Assembly: GCF_010015445.1 (NCBI RefSeq)
Contig: NC_053118.1
Coordinates: 11,209,759 to 11,273,758, forward strand
Source: Perca fluviatilis
Lineage: Eukaryota; Chordata; Actinopteri; Perciformes; Percidae
DNA length: 64,000 nt
Direction: 5' to 3'
The first letter of the stretch is position 1. Every line of letters starts with the position of its first letter. This document shows positions 40,829-52,518 of the stretch, piece by piece. The position numbers and the translations under genes were made by a program. The notes under the pieces are model-generated. The model saw only the letters and a program-made list of their open reading frames with translations, searched no databases and was not told the DNA's origin.

Positions 40829-41531
40829 TGCTGTCAGTTAAATGCGTTATTAACGGCGTTAAAGCAAACCCATTTTAACAGCGTCCATTTTTTTTTTAAT
40901 CGCAAGATTAACGTTCTTTTTGGCCTAGCAAACTTTTTTATGTAATGTTAGAAAAACTTCAGCACCACACCGGATCTAGCTAGACCGGAGACAAAACTAC
41001 ATGCACGCCGCACCCACTTGTTTGGGCTTGCGAGCCGGCCAAAGAGTAGTAGGCTAACGTTACGTTTTGAGTGGATGGCGAGACCAAAGTGATCGGTGTG
41101 TTTTGTCGTTGTGATCTGAGCTATCATCGCAGCACGTCCAGTCTGAAATACCAATTGATGGCCAAGCACACAGCTGATGTGAATTCTCCGCCCCCCCGTC
41201 AAAGCCAGGCGACTGTGGATGACTTCAGGCAGAAGCACATGGCTACCACAACGAAGAACAAACTTACTGCAGCCATAGCTAAATGGGTCCAAGTGAGAAT
41301 GTTAGTGTGAAATTGAACTCTACAGTATATGCCAATGTTGTTTTCAATTAAAAAAAAACATTTGCACAAAGCAAGCCGATCCATTTTTCCATGTCGATAA
41401 GAGCATTAAAATGAGAAAAAAAAATAAATAATGGGACAAAAAGAAATCAAGGGACATTTAGAATAGATAAAAATGTGCGATTAATTGCGAATTAACTATG
41501 ACATTAATGCAATTAATCGCAATTTAATTTT
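40829..41531. mobile_element. Nested hAT element with BED-finger remnant
   Basis: It starts near AGTGCTGTCAGTTAAATGCG, followed by TTATTAACGGCGTTAAAG. The other side has repeated GATTAAT/AATTAATCGC motifs. The expected complementary end (TGACAGCACT) is not seen, so the right side is truncated or decayed. It lies inside the outer CAGTGGTGGAA element. Confidence 0.6.
41071..41310 (+). pseudogene. hAT transposase N-terminal remnant (BED finger)
   Basis: The open frame includes LSYHRSTSSLKYQLMAKH and later TTTKNKLTAAIAKWV, characteristic of ZBED-type hAT transposases in fish. The first zinc-binding pair is compressed to CRC rather than CxxC, and the frame ends after the AIAKW block, before the catalytic and dimerisation domains. 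It is a decayed fragment, not a host gene. Confidence 0.65.
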
Positions 41532-41570
41532 ATACTTAAAGTACATTTTCGTGATGATACATACTTTTAC

Positions 41571-42101
41571 TTAAAAGGTCCCATGGCATGAAAATGTCAC
41601 TTTATGAGGCTTTTTAACACTAATGAGTTCCCCCAGCCTGCCTATGATCCCCCAGTTGCTAGAAATGGCGATCGGTGTAAACCGAGCCCTGGGTATCCTG
41701 CTCCTCCTTTGAGAAAAAGAAAGCTCAGATGGGCCGATCTGGAATCTTCCCTATATGACATCATAAGGGGAAAGGTTACCTCCCCTTTCTCGGCTTTGCC
41801 CGGCCAGAGAATTTGGCCCGCCCATGAGAAAGAGAGAGACATCATGGCATGCAAATGAGCGAAGCATGGCAGTTGGTCAAGGCCACACCCCCACCTTGCC
41901 CCACCTCTCTCCTCAATAGCATTTAAAGCTACAGACACAGAAATGGCACGTCTTAAGGAAAGCTCATTGTGGGACTGGCTCTAGTGGCTGTAATTCTGCA
42001 CCAAGGCTGAATTTCGGGAAAGAGACTTCAGATACAGTATTAGGGGACCACTAAGGCCTGTATAAAAGCATCCAAAAAGCAGCATGTCATAGGACCTTTA
42101 A
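41571..42101. mobile_element. TTAA-flanked MITE, copy 1
   Basis: TTAA at both ends (41571-41574, 42098-42101). The left terminus is AAGGTCCCATGGCATG and the right, read inward, is AGGTCCTATGACATG. TTAA target duplication suggests piggyBac-type mobilisation. The internal sequence is clearly alignable to copy 2 at 48325-48899. The open frames on both strands are spurious. Confidence 0.8.
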
Positions 42102-42220
42102 CTTTTCCTGCTACAGATTTCCCACCGTGGTCAGAAAGCACAAGGGAGACACTTTGTTTCTCCCACTGTGCCTCTAGAGTCGGTACTCGCTCCGCAGCTA
42201 ATGGACGTCACTCTCTCACT

Positions 42221-43070
42221 CAGTGTTCGAACTATACCGTGGCCTTCGGGGAGCCCACTTTTTTTCCGCGGGTGCGTGTGCTGCGATTTAGGCCTACAGT
42301 GACTTACAAAGATACATAACAGCTACAAGCGTATGCACTACAGGATTTACCCTATTCTACTTTATCGACAGGAATAGATAGGTCAAACAGCCAGCCACAA
42401 ATAGTCTATAAACAAAGTATCAGGCTATCTTTGAGATTTCACATGAACAACTGTTAAAGTTACTCAGGCTACCGAAGAATACCATAATTCCTCCGTTCAA
42501 TTGGACCATAGCGACGCACCCCAAGCTCCAAGATGTGCCAACAGGGCTTGCAACAGGTGAATTAGTCGTGCTATTAACGTCATCGCTACACAGTTTCTTA
42601 GTAAAACCAAAATGAATTAAACTGCCTTGTTTTCTTTTTGCCATGGCTATATGCAAAAGGGGCTTTACTGCAGAATGGATTTCAAGGACTTTGCGCGCCG
42701 ATTAATGGCCTCCAACGTTTATATATTTTCTATGAATCTTTGAGTTAACATGTAACTAAACATGAGTTGAATTTGCACCGCAGCGCCGCCACGCCTTGAT
42801 GCTCATAACAAGAATAGCATGTATACTTCTCTTTATTGAAGTGAATTAGGTTTGAATCGCCATCATGCATGAATGAATGATATTTTTGCAGTTTTACACA
42901 TAATAATCCACGATTATCACGTTACACAGAACTGAAATTGCACGTCAAAATGACACATTGTCAATATTTTTAGAGACCCCACAAAATTTCACGAATCCCG
43001 TTTTCAGGGGAGCCCATGTCTTATTAAGGGGAGCCGAGCTCCCCCTAGCTCCCCCGTAGTTCGCACCCTG
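42221..43070. mobile_element. Nested hAT-like element with 8-bp flanking repeat
   Basis: The left end CAGTGTTCGAACTATACCG and the right end read inward CAGGGTGCGAACTACGG are inverted repeats. The flanks ctctcact and cactcact match at 7 of 8. The interior holds no recognisable transposase. It is nested within an unresolved repeat inside the 40630-44017 stack. Confidence 0.6.
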
Positions 43071-43078
43071 CACTCACT

Positions 43079-43640
43079 CACTCACTCCACCACACACTCC
43101 CCACGGACACGCACACGCCGGCCCTGCCGTTCTCTTAAAGAGATCGACGCGCACACACCAACGCGCGCACAAGTAGAAACTTCAGGCCTTTTCCGTAAGC
43201 GTAGCAGGTCTCGCTGCCATCGTGGGTTACCCTCAGCACAAATCCACTGCCGAAACGGACAATTCAAAAGCAACAGAATTCATTCTTACTGCTCACACAC
43301 TTTTAACAAGACTTCACAACCACAAACCGTGCACCTCTGTCTGCCCGGCTACGGTCAGGCGCACAGCCCTTTGCCCTCAACCTTTTTAACAAAGAACAAA
43401 CAAAAACAATATCTCACAGTCCTGCGTCCTTTCTCTGTGGTGTGGGTCAGTCATCGGAAGATCCAGTATGCTACTGCAAATAAAGGGAGAGAGTAATCAG
43501 TCCAACAAGAATCAGCTGAGACAATGAACTCACCTGGCACTAATCTCATGAGCTATCCCCACACCTGTCTCCACTGCGGCTGATTGCAGACCACGCCCAC
43601 CTCCACAGTAGGCTACCGTGTGTAGCCTCCGCAGAAGCAT
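43079..43640 (-). mobile_element. Unresolved repeat, possibly LTR-derived
   Basis: Together with 42102-42220 on the other side of the nested hAT, this reads on the minus strand from TGTGGAGGTGGGCGTGG to ATCTGTAGCA. TG...CA ends and GC-rich 5' sequence suggest a solo LTR, but no matching target duplication was found, so the class is uncertain. Confidence 0.3.
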
Positions 43641-43701
43641 AAATCCTGCTTTACTGGTAACGGAGTATTTTTACAGTGTGGCATTAGTACTTTTCCTCAA
43701 A

Positions 43702-43990
43702 GACATAGTAAGGGATGTTAATCCAATACACTTTTTGTCAAATTCAGCGAATATCTTCTCACTGCCACTTAGCTCTCTATTTTCTGTGTGCATTGAAAAA
43801 AAAAAAAAAATCCGGTGTTAATACACAGCCCTGGCTGTGTAAATGGAAAACAAACAGAAAGGAGTGCACGAGCCACGAAACCCTATTTCACCCAAACGGG
43901 CGGAGCTTCTGAAGGGGCTGTATTTGTTTGGCAGTTGAGTTCAGATATCAACAATCTTTGCCCAGCATTGCTTACCGCACCTTTAAGTAA
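43702..43990. mobile_element. Further short insertion in the nested stack
   Basis: Ends with GCATTGCTTACCGCACCTTTAA; the interior has GGGCGGAGCTTCTGAAGG and GCAGTTGAGTTCAGATAT, sequences I associate with another dispersed fish MITE. It contains a 15-A run. The left end is unclear. Confidence 0.4.
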
Positions 43991-44275
43991 AGGATCTGAA
44001 TACTTTTTCCACCACTGCCCAAAAAACATGACATATCTCTTTTTATACCCATTTTTATTTTGTATGCTCTGCATCATAAGCACGTCATTGTACGACCGGT
44101 AATCATTTTGACCACATCCAGTTGACCTCATATATAAACTGAACTCCTAAACCTTGTTTCCCACAATGCATGTCAGGCCTGTATGAGCTCTTCTCATCTG
44201 AATATATCCCCACTGTGGAGGACAACAGAGGCGTGTTGTCATCCAGCTGACCCTTGAAGTGGCCAGATGAAGGCC

Positions 44276-44319
44276 AGGGAGGAGGAGGAGGAGGAGGAGG
44301 ACGAGGAGGTGGGGGGGGT
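44276..44319. repeat. (GAG)n-rich tract
   Basis: Imperfect GAG repeats followed by a G-run. Confidence 0.85.
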
Positions 44320-45484
44320 GAGGGCTGGAAGGGAAACTTGGGCCAAGGTCAAGAAAGCTAATTTGTTTCCTGCGTCCCCTGCTGTTCCTCGAGAGGCAGA
44401 CCACACACTGTCCATGCAAGAGGGGGCTTTAATGTGGTTAAGGTTGCATAGCATGGTGTTGAGCTCATCAGCTACCGGGTCCTATGTCCCGTTGGAAGCT
44501 AACAATGTTGTGAATATTAAGGAAACAAATCTATTGTAACACATTTATGCAAAAAGAACATTATTATATCAGAGCTTTTTTTTAAGGAAAGTAGAACCAC
44601 ATAATAATTTAGTTTGTTTGTTGTTTTAAATTGACATATTTTAAGAAATAGTTATATTTACGATATATTAAATAAAAAAATTCCGACAACTTGCATCGAT
44701 GTTTAAAACGTGTTTAAATATACAGTGGTAGAAGACGTATTCAGATGCTGCACATATTATAAGCAACAATATTGCAGTGTAATTTTTACTTCCATATTCA
44801 TACATAAGAAACTATCAAAGTCTAGTTTTATCTTTAAAATATTCAAGTGTTATTTATTACAGTAAGACCCTGAAAAGCACGTTCTCTGCTTTATCGGGAG
44901 GGACTGTGTGGCCATGGTTTGATCACATTTGATTGACAGCCGACCAAACTATCAAACACTTTTGTCAGATTCTGATTCAAGAGTTGTTCAATTCTGATTG
45001 GTACACAGAAGTACACAATAATACATTTTTCTAACAGAGAACGGCAAAATTCTGACTAGTGCAAAGGCCAGTGACAACAATACAAAAATTTGTGATGTAA
45101 AATAACCAAAATCAATAATTGTTCCAATCACTTATAGTATGAAGCTAATTGAGAAAGTTAAGTGTTCAGGGCCTTTAAGTACACACAGAAGTATCCATGC
45201 ACATTATTATATTGTATTATTATTATTTCTGACACATTAATATGTAAGCAGAATTTCAATGTTGTTGCCGGTCAGGTACATGCTTTTCTAACTATTTTAT
45301 AGACTGTTGGTTAGTTGAATCTATTTAAAGGCATTATGTTTTCTAACATTATTAGTAATATAGTAGTCTATTAAAATTCTTTATCTGCAAAGTAACTAGT
45401 TCTACATCTGTCAGATAAATGTAAAGTGGAGCACAGACTACAGCTTTTAACTCTAAAACAGAAGATTATAGATGTACTTTAAAT

Positions 45485-45487
<3 letters not shown>

Positions 45488-45516
<29 letters not shown>
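45488..45516. repeat. (GT)n microsatellite
   Basis: About 14 GT units followed by CT. Confidence 0.95.
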
Positions 45517-46926
45517 CTCTCTCTGTGTGTGAACATACACATTAAAACATTTTCTTTAAAACTTTCAGTTGATAACAGTTTAGAAAGCGGTTTTAGAAGG
45601 AACATGTTCTAACATTAACCTGATATTTTTTGCATTGCATTATATAACTTTGTGCCATTTTCATGATTTTTAGTCGATATTAAAGTCGGCCACCTCCTGC
45701 TGTCCATCAAATGCTTGCTGGATTATATGACATGAAACGCTGTTTTGGCAGCTCAGTGCCGGCTTCTTTTAACAGTCAAAGTGAAAGAGGAAATGAATGT
45801 ATTAGCCACCTCAAGGGCACACATGGTACCTCTGTGAAAAGCTGTAAAGCAGTGGTTAATCACTGTCTGTCTTCACAAAGCTGTAGCCTTCAGTGGGGAA
45901 ACGCCATCAGCCATGGAGAGAAAGAGCTTATATTACCGAGCTCCCAGGTTTGACAAAGGCCAGACCCTGTAATGCATGGCTCACAATAACTGTGTTTACA
46001 TAACATTTATTCCTACTGAGTAGCCGAATATTGGCAAACATGAGATTTTATAACATTTGGGTTATTATTTGGCTTTAAAAATAGCGCACATATAATCAGA
46101 GATAAGTTTGCTAAGTTTGTGATGGATGAATATATAAATTAATGGACTCAAAGTTACCAAAGAGATCAGTTTTGTTTTTTCTTCCTTTTTAATTAGCACC
46201 TGTGAGCTGTTTCCCATTAACACTGTGCACATTAAAAATCCCTCTGCTTTTTTCTAATTAAGTAAAGTGGAAACAGATTAGATGGCTTCTTTGAACAAAG
46301 GTCAGTGATTGCACTTTGTCTCGCTCCACTGTTTGTTTGTTTGGCCGGCACCAGGAGAGAGCCCGCCACTTCTTCCCACAATGTCACTTCACAATCACTG
46401 TTTGTTTTTCCTTACCCTCCGTCTTCATCTCCTCTCAGTCTTTTTATATATATATATATATATTTATATATATTTTTTTTCTCTTTCTTCAGAATGTGAT
46501 CAATAGATAAAGACGTGCCTCTCACTACTGTCAGCTTTTTTTCTTTCTTTCAAAGTATATTCTGCTCCACAGGTGGGGAACAGGGAAACAGAGGCTGATG
46601 TGATATAGATTTTCTGCTGATATGATTATAAAGCACGTGGAATGTCAGATTAAAGCTGGACTGATGAAAGATAGGCATCAATCAGCGATGTCTCTGGAGA
46701 GGCTTCGAGGCATGACATGGTTGTCAAGAAGAAGGAATATGGTGACTCATCCCTAATCTCCCTTTCCTGGCCACTTTGATTGGACTTTCATATCCATTAG
46801 CCTGGCTTTCCTATCTGCCGTAATGAATGGCCAGACTAAAGACATACTTCCAGACCAAACGGAAAACGGAAAACGAAGAAAGAAAAGAGACAGATTCACA
46901 CAGAGATCCTGGATGACATTGTCATT

Positions 46927-47115
46927 TAACCCTTGTGTTGTCCTCCCATGTCAAAATTGAACATTGACACTTTTGACGATTTTGTCACGTATTTCTTTTC
47001 AACGTTTTTGTCGCTTTTCAACAGTTTTGTAGCATTTTCCGACATTTGACGCTTTTTTCCCACTACCACTGGTGAACGCTACCACCAACTTATTACCACC
47101 ATTTTTTACACTCAT
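46927..47115. mobile_element. Possible interspersed repeat fragment
   Basis: Begins TAACCCTTGTGTTGTCC and continues with repeated TTTTGACG/TTTTTGTCGCTTTT motifs, similar to a dispersed teleost element. Boundaries are approximate. Confidence 0.35.
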
Positions 47116-47388
47116 TTTGGAATTTACAGTATGGTCAGTAAACCTCATTTAGCCTATATGAAATTATGTCTAATTTTTGAGTTAAAGAAAACCAGAAAGT
47201 TATTTATTTTAGTTAATTATTTTCACTTAATAGTTAAGATCAGAGGTTGTTTATAGATAATCACAGACTGTCAAAGTTTAGTCAGAATAATACTATAAAA
47301 TTGAATTAAAAGTAAATGATAGTAATACTTTTGGGCAATTTGGTTAATTCACTACATATGATTGCACTGTCTCTTAACATACATTCTT

Positions 47389-47871
47389 AAGGTCCAGACA
47401 CACCGAGCCGATAATCGGCCGTCGGACAGTCATGGCGAGGTCAGTGACTCGAGTCTGTTCGGTGTGTTCCGTGCCATCGTCCTTCATTTTGGCCGATTTG
47501 ACATGTATAATCGGCGGGGCGGGCACTGCCGGCAGTCGGACTCAAATGACCCATCTGATTGGTAGAGTGCTAACCCGGAAACTAGCGTGACTAGAGTCTC
47601 TCAAAATCTGACGAAAATCTTTTAAACTGACCTTTGTCGATCTGAAATGAAGACAGATTCAGCAACTGCACGATATGATTCAGTGAATAATAATCAGAAC
47701 GATAGCCAGTCGATCAATCAGCTGCCGGTTTTCATTTTTGGGCGACAATACAGATACGTCTCGTCGCTTTGGTGTGTTCCGAGGCACTTTTTTGACCAAC
47801 TCGGGAAGACTGATCAGTCCGACTGCCTTTTCTGCCGAGGGTCGGCCGTCTGATCAGCGTGTCTGGGCCTT
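47389..47871. mobile_element. MITE with AAGGTCCAGACACAC ends
   Basis: The left end AAGGTCCAGACACACCGA and the right end read inward AAGGCCCAGACACGCTGA form an 18-bp inverted repeat (15 of 18 identical). Subterminal GGCCGTCGGACAGTC and CCGAGGGTCGGCCGTC are also related. No transposase is present; the two open frames across it are spurious. Confidence 0.7.
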
Positions 47872-48324
47872 TACACGAAACCTTGGTGATCTTTGTTCTA
47901 ATATGTGTCTTTTTTGGAGCTATCATGTGAAAATGTTTGAGATTCAACCTTGTTAGTTGTTACCTTTATAAATTTACATTCTAGTAATTTCTTTTTTCTC
48001 AGATAAGTTTTAAGTGAATGCCGACGTTTTTCTTCCAGCCTGTTCCTCATGAACCATACGTTCAAAAAGCTACTTCCTGTGGAGAAAGTGCTATGTTTTT
48101 ATGCATCAAGCAATATACATACAGTAGGCCTATGTACAAAGAGGTGGTGAGGGTAGATGCTGTGACACTGGGGAGCGGGATTCACTTCCTAAGTCCTACA
48201 TGTGTAGGTTTAGGCACTTTGGTAAGATGAAGAAGATACATGTTTCAAACTTCAAGTCACTTTTTTTTTTAAATATCTAATAACCCAGGGTTTTTTCATA
48301 ACTTAAACTAAGTGCCCTCAGTGA

Positions 48325-48899
48325 TTAAAGGTCCCATGGCATGAAAATTTCACTTTGAGGTTTTTTAACATTAATATGCGTTCCCCCAGCCTGTCTATGG
48401 TCCCCCAGTGGCTAGAAATGGCGATAGGTGTAAACCGAGCCCTGGGTGTCCTGCTCTGTCTTTGAGAAAATGAAAGCTCAGATGGGCCGATCTGGAATCT
48501 TCTCCTTATGAGGTCATAAGGAGCAAGGTTACCTCCCCTTTCTCTGCTTTGCCCGCCCAGAGAATTTGGCCCACCCATGAGAGAGAAACATCATGGCTTT
48601 CAAACGAGCAAAGTGGCAGTTGGTCAAGGACACACCCCCACTCTCCACCTTGCCCCCTGCCCCACACCCCTCCCTTTCTCCTCCTCAATAACTACAGACA
48701 CAGAAATGGCACATACTAAGGAAAGCTCATTGTGGGACTGGCTCTAGTGGCTGTAATTCTGGTCTATATAAAAGAGACTTCAGATACAGTATTAGGGGAC
48801 CACTAAGGTCTATATAAAAGAGACTTCAGATACAGTATTAGGGGACCACTAAGGCCTATATAAAATCATTCAAAGAGCAGCATGTCATAGGACCTTTAA
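48325..48899. mobile_element. TTAA-flanked MITE, copy 2, with internal duplication
   Basis: TTAA ends at 48325-48328 and 48896-48899, with the same AGGTCCCATGGCATG terminus and body as the 41571-42101 copy. A 46-bp unit starting GGTCTATATAAAAGAGACTT (48761) is repeated in tandem at 48807, which copy 1 lacks. Confidence 0.8.
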
Positions 48900-49155
48900 A
48901 CATAAGTCTAAAAAAAAATGTTGTTCACGCTTGCAGTAGCTTGCTGCTAAAACATTAATACAAACTAGTTTTGGACTTTTGTGACTCAACACGTTCACTA
49001 AAAATGTTTCCTACTTATTGACAATGCAGTCTGCATGGAGTGCTGCTCGCCTGTGTAGGAAGTGTTGAAAGAGGTTTAAATGTTTGGTATGTACTTTTTG
49101 CTCTTTTTTTTTTCTTGTTTATTGCTATTTTTGTCTTTATATTGTTTGACTATAT

Positions 49156-49385
49156 ACCTTTTTCACGGCAGACATGTTGACATGTCATAGTAGGAAAAGC
49201 CCAGGTGTATTCAAAACCATTAACAATGGCTGCATTCCACTTAGGAGAGGCCCTGGTATTGTGCATGCTGACTCACTGAAATAGCTTACTGGGACACTTG
49301 ATGGAATGGAGCCATCGTTAAGGTTATCACTTTCAGCTGTGCTTTTCCTACTATGACAAGTCAAAATGTCTGCTGTGAAAAAGGT
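49156..49385. mobile_element. MITE with long inverted ends
   Basis: A 230-bp unit. The left arm ACCTTTTTCACGGCAGACAT, running on through ATGTCATAGTAGGAAAAG, is mirrored at the right by CTTTTCCTACTATGACAAGT through TCTGCTGTGAAAAAGGT. The arms are about 43 bp with few mismatches. The left flank is TA-rich. Non-autonomous. Confidence 0.7.
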
Positions 49386-50082
49386 CCATTGCTGATTGAT
49401 TTACTGCTGAATATGGTGTGTCATGTGACTACCTGTCCACAACAATCATGTGACTCTTCTCCTACTGTCCATGTGACTACTGGCCAATAGGCTATAAGAT
49501 ACGGTTCAAATGCATTTAATACTTGCCTTGATGAAGGCCTCAACGGCCGAAACGCATTGCAAGAAATTTAATAAAGGCTTTTTAAACGTTACCCTCCTGA
49601 GTGCCTCAGTGTCCTTGAACCCATGTTTCCTACTTATATTGATACAAAACCTAATTCAGGGGGAATTAAATTTCTCCCAAAACTTAATTGTTCTTGCGAA
49701 TAAGTATATAAATAAAATTTATTAGGGACTGTACTCGATATTCAGAGCATGTGGAGCCTTGTGGAGGCAATCCAAGTCCACTTTCTTTTCAAATATTTTG
49801 AGTGCAGCACCTTTAAAGGAGACAGGATCGTTAAGATTCCCTGTCCTCTGTACAGTGCCAGGATGTGACCTTTTTGACATTTTGTTGTGGAAGTGTCTTG
49901 ATGTGCATTTATTCATATCACATTTCTTCAACTCTTACCTGTGGCATTCAGGGAAAACATCTTTTTTTCTACACATCTTTAAGTATTTTTAGTCCACTTT
50001 GAAATTAGTATAATGACATCACGGTGTTGGACACCAATTTGATATTTTTTAGTGTTAGTCATCCAACTAAAATGGAAGGAGT

Positions 50083-50345
50083 CTCTGTCTGTGTGTGTGT
50101 GTCTGTCATTCGTTTTTTGTCGACAACGGTTCATCCCGATCGGCTTCACACGTGGCGAGTGTATGGCTGAGCACCCAAGGAAGTGCAGAGTCGAGTGTGA
50201 GCTCTTTAGATCTGCGGGACATATTTATTAGTTGTCCATTCTGTACACACTGCGTAGTGTATTTAGACGGGATCCCTATAAACTGTTACACCGCCAACGG
50301 GATGCTAGGTACAGCTCGCTCTCAGTCGCTCGCTACAGTACATTG
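50083..50345. mobile_element. Possible interspersed repeat
   Basis: TCTGTCTGTGTGTGTG, then CGACAACGGTTCATCCCGAT and ACACACTGCGTAGTGTATTT, resemble a dispersed fish repeat. No terminal structure was found, so this rests on recollection of similar sequence. Confidence 0.3.
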
Positions 50346-52134
50346 AAGAATGAAGAAAGAGAGACCGGAGAGACTTTGTTTTTATTTTGATAAAGTCCCA
50401 ATTCGATCAAAAAGTGACTCCATATAGCTGAAATAGGATGAAAATGAGTAGAAGAGGAACATTTGTTTTCAATAGGATTGTGGCCACTTTTGTTAATCCA
50501 TATTGGCGTCAGGTGCAGTACGAACAAGTGCTTCTAATATCCGATATGAGTGGAAATTCAGATTCCAGCATGATGTCCTGCAGTGTGAACAGCAGCCCTT
50601 GGCACATTTTTAGGCTATAGAAACCCTCACTAACTCAGACATTTTGTCAAAAATAAGCCATTGACTTTTAAACTCCCCACTCTATATTTTTGACAGTGAT
50701 TCATCTCAGTGGGATTCTTATTGGTACACTGTGGTATTATTATCACCGACACATTCTTTCAGCCTGAATGACCTCCACAACACCTCTGTAAAAAAAAAAA
50801 GAGTTACGCATGAGAAGAAGCTGACAAAGGGAGCCAGACGGGAAGGAGAGAACGACAGAATTTAATAAAGTTCAACAAGGCAGAAAGGATTGCACAAGCA
50901 GTGAATAGCGATTCTGCTTTTTTCTCCTTTACAACTCGTGCCTACTTAAACACTTTTACACCCCCTCCTTTTATCTGTGTCTGCATTCACTGAGAGAGAA
51001 ATAGCTGGACACAGAGGGAGACGCTCACTTCGTTTTTTTTATTTGAATGTTGACCAAGGATGGCCACCATCTGTGCAAACTGTCTGACTCTATGACTCTC
51101 CTGCATCTCCAGCCATAAATATCAGACGGCGCTTCACTTCTCAGATAATACACACATAGCAATTCATCGTCTCTGCTCTGTTTTGCCACTCTTTAGGCTT
51201 TTATCGCTATGCTCTTCTAAGTTGACGCAAACAGAAGTAGTCTGTCATTTGCAGCCAACGGAGATTTCTGTCTAACGTCACCTCACACCCTCCCGCCCCA
51301 TTTACTGAGGCATTTGGTGCTTTTGTTTTTCTTATTCCTCGTCATTAAGAAAACCTCTCCAGTCTTTCCAGAAACCCAGCCTTCACTTATCTCTTGCTGG
51401 GTACTTTTTTTTTCTTCTTCCCCCCCCCCCCGCCAGTTACTGAAAAGCCTTCTACTAAGCTCAAACACACAAGGGAGTGGTGGAAATGGAAATAGATGAC
51501 ATTGTTTTCAGTGATATGGATGTACGGCTCAAAGACAAAAGTGTTGGTTGAATGTTGTCATGTCAATAAGCCATCAGTCACGCCGCTAACAATAAGTTAA
51601 TGATTTCCCGGCAGTAATACATTTATGAATAGAGAAGTGTCTTCTTCAGCCCAGCGGGTGTGCCCATTAAAACAGAGCATGAACAAAATAATTGTGATTT
51701 GCAGATAAAATCCACTTTAGAATGGGATTCCGACTGAGGAATTGTTGAAAGAGCTGTAATTTTCCACTAAAACGTGACACACACTCACAGGAGCCCTGCT
51801 AATCAACTTGAGAGTGTGTGTGTGTGTCTGTGCATGTGTGTTTGTGTGTTTGTGTGTGTGGGTGTTTCTGTCTGGAAGTCTATGTCTTTGTATATATACA
51901 AATTAAATGATAGCAAATGCATTTAGTAGGGCAGTTTCTCTGTTTAAAGCAAACATTTTGACTTTTTTCTTGAATGATTGTCTTTTTTCAAGCCCTTAGC
52001 TGTAACATAACACTGATATACAATATTGATAACTCCCTAAGAAGTGTTTTGTTTTCTGTTAATAACACAGTTTTCTGAAGCAACAACAGCAAATTTGATA
52101 AAATACATAAATGCGTATAGTTCTTATTCTGGAC

Positions 52135-52442
52135 TTAAATGTCCCATATCAGTCTCATTTTCAGGTTCATACTTGTATTTTGGGTTTCTACTAGAACATG
52201 TTTAGATGCTTTAAAGTTCAAAAAACTAATTTGTTTCTCATACTGTGTGTCTGAATAGACCTGTCGTTACCCTCTGTGTGTAATGCCATGTTTAAGCGGC
52301 TGTCTCTTTAAACCCCCCCTAACTAAACAGTCCAGTCCAGTCTGCTCTGATTGGTCAGTGTTTCTGGGTCTTCCGCGTCTGCACTCTCAGAGTCTCTGTA
52401 CCGTCATTGCAGCCAGAGAATTATTGTAGTGGCACTTTCTAC

Positions 52443-52518
<76 letters not shown>

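Larger units (their letters stand above)
40630..44017. mobile_element. Outer hAT MITE split by nested insertions
   Basis: The left end CAGTGGTGGAATGTAACC and right end CTTTTTCCACCACTG are inverted repeats. The flanking 8-mers cccaacag and cccaaaaa agree at 6 of 8, fitting an 8-bp hAT target duplication. Recognisable outer-element pieces lie at about 40630-40828, 41531-41570, 43640-43701 and 43987-44017. The rest is other elements inserted into it. Confidence 0.7.
44018..46926. other. Gene-free DNA
   Basis: AT-rich, with GAG and GT tracts. No coding or RNA gene recognised. Confidence 0.5.

Noticed and set aside
41604..41938. Overlapping open frames of 84 and 98 residues
   Set aside because: Both lie within a TTAA-flanked MITE and are read on opposite strands; the related copy at 48.3 kb does not keep them intact.
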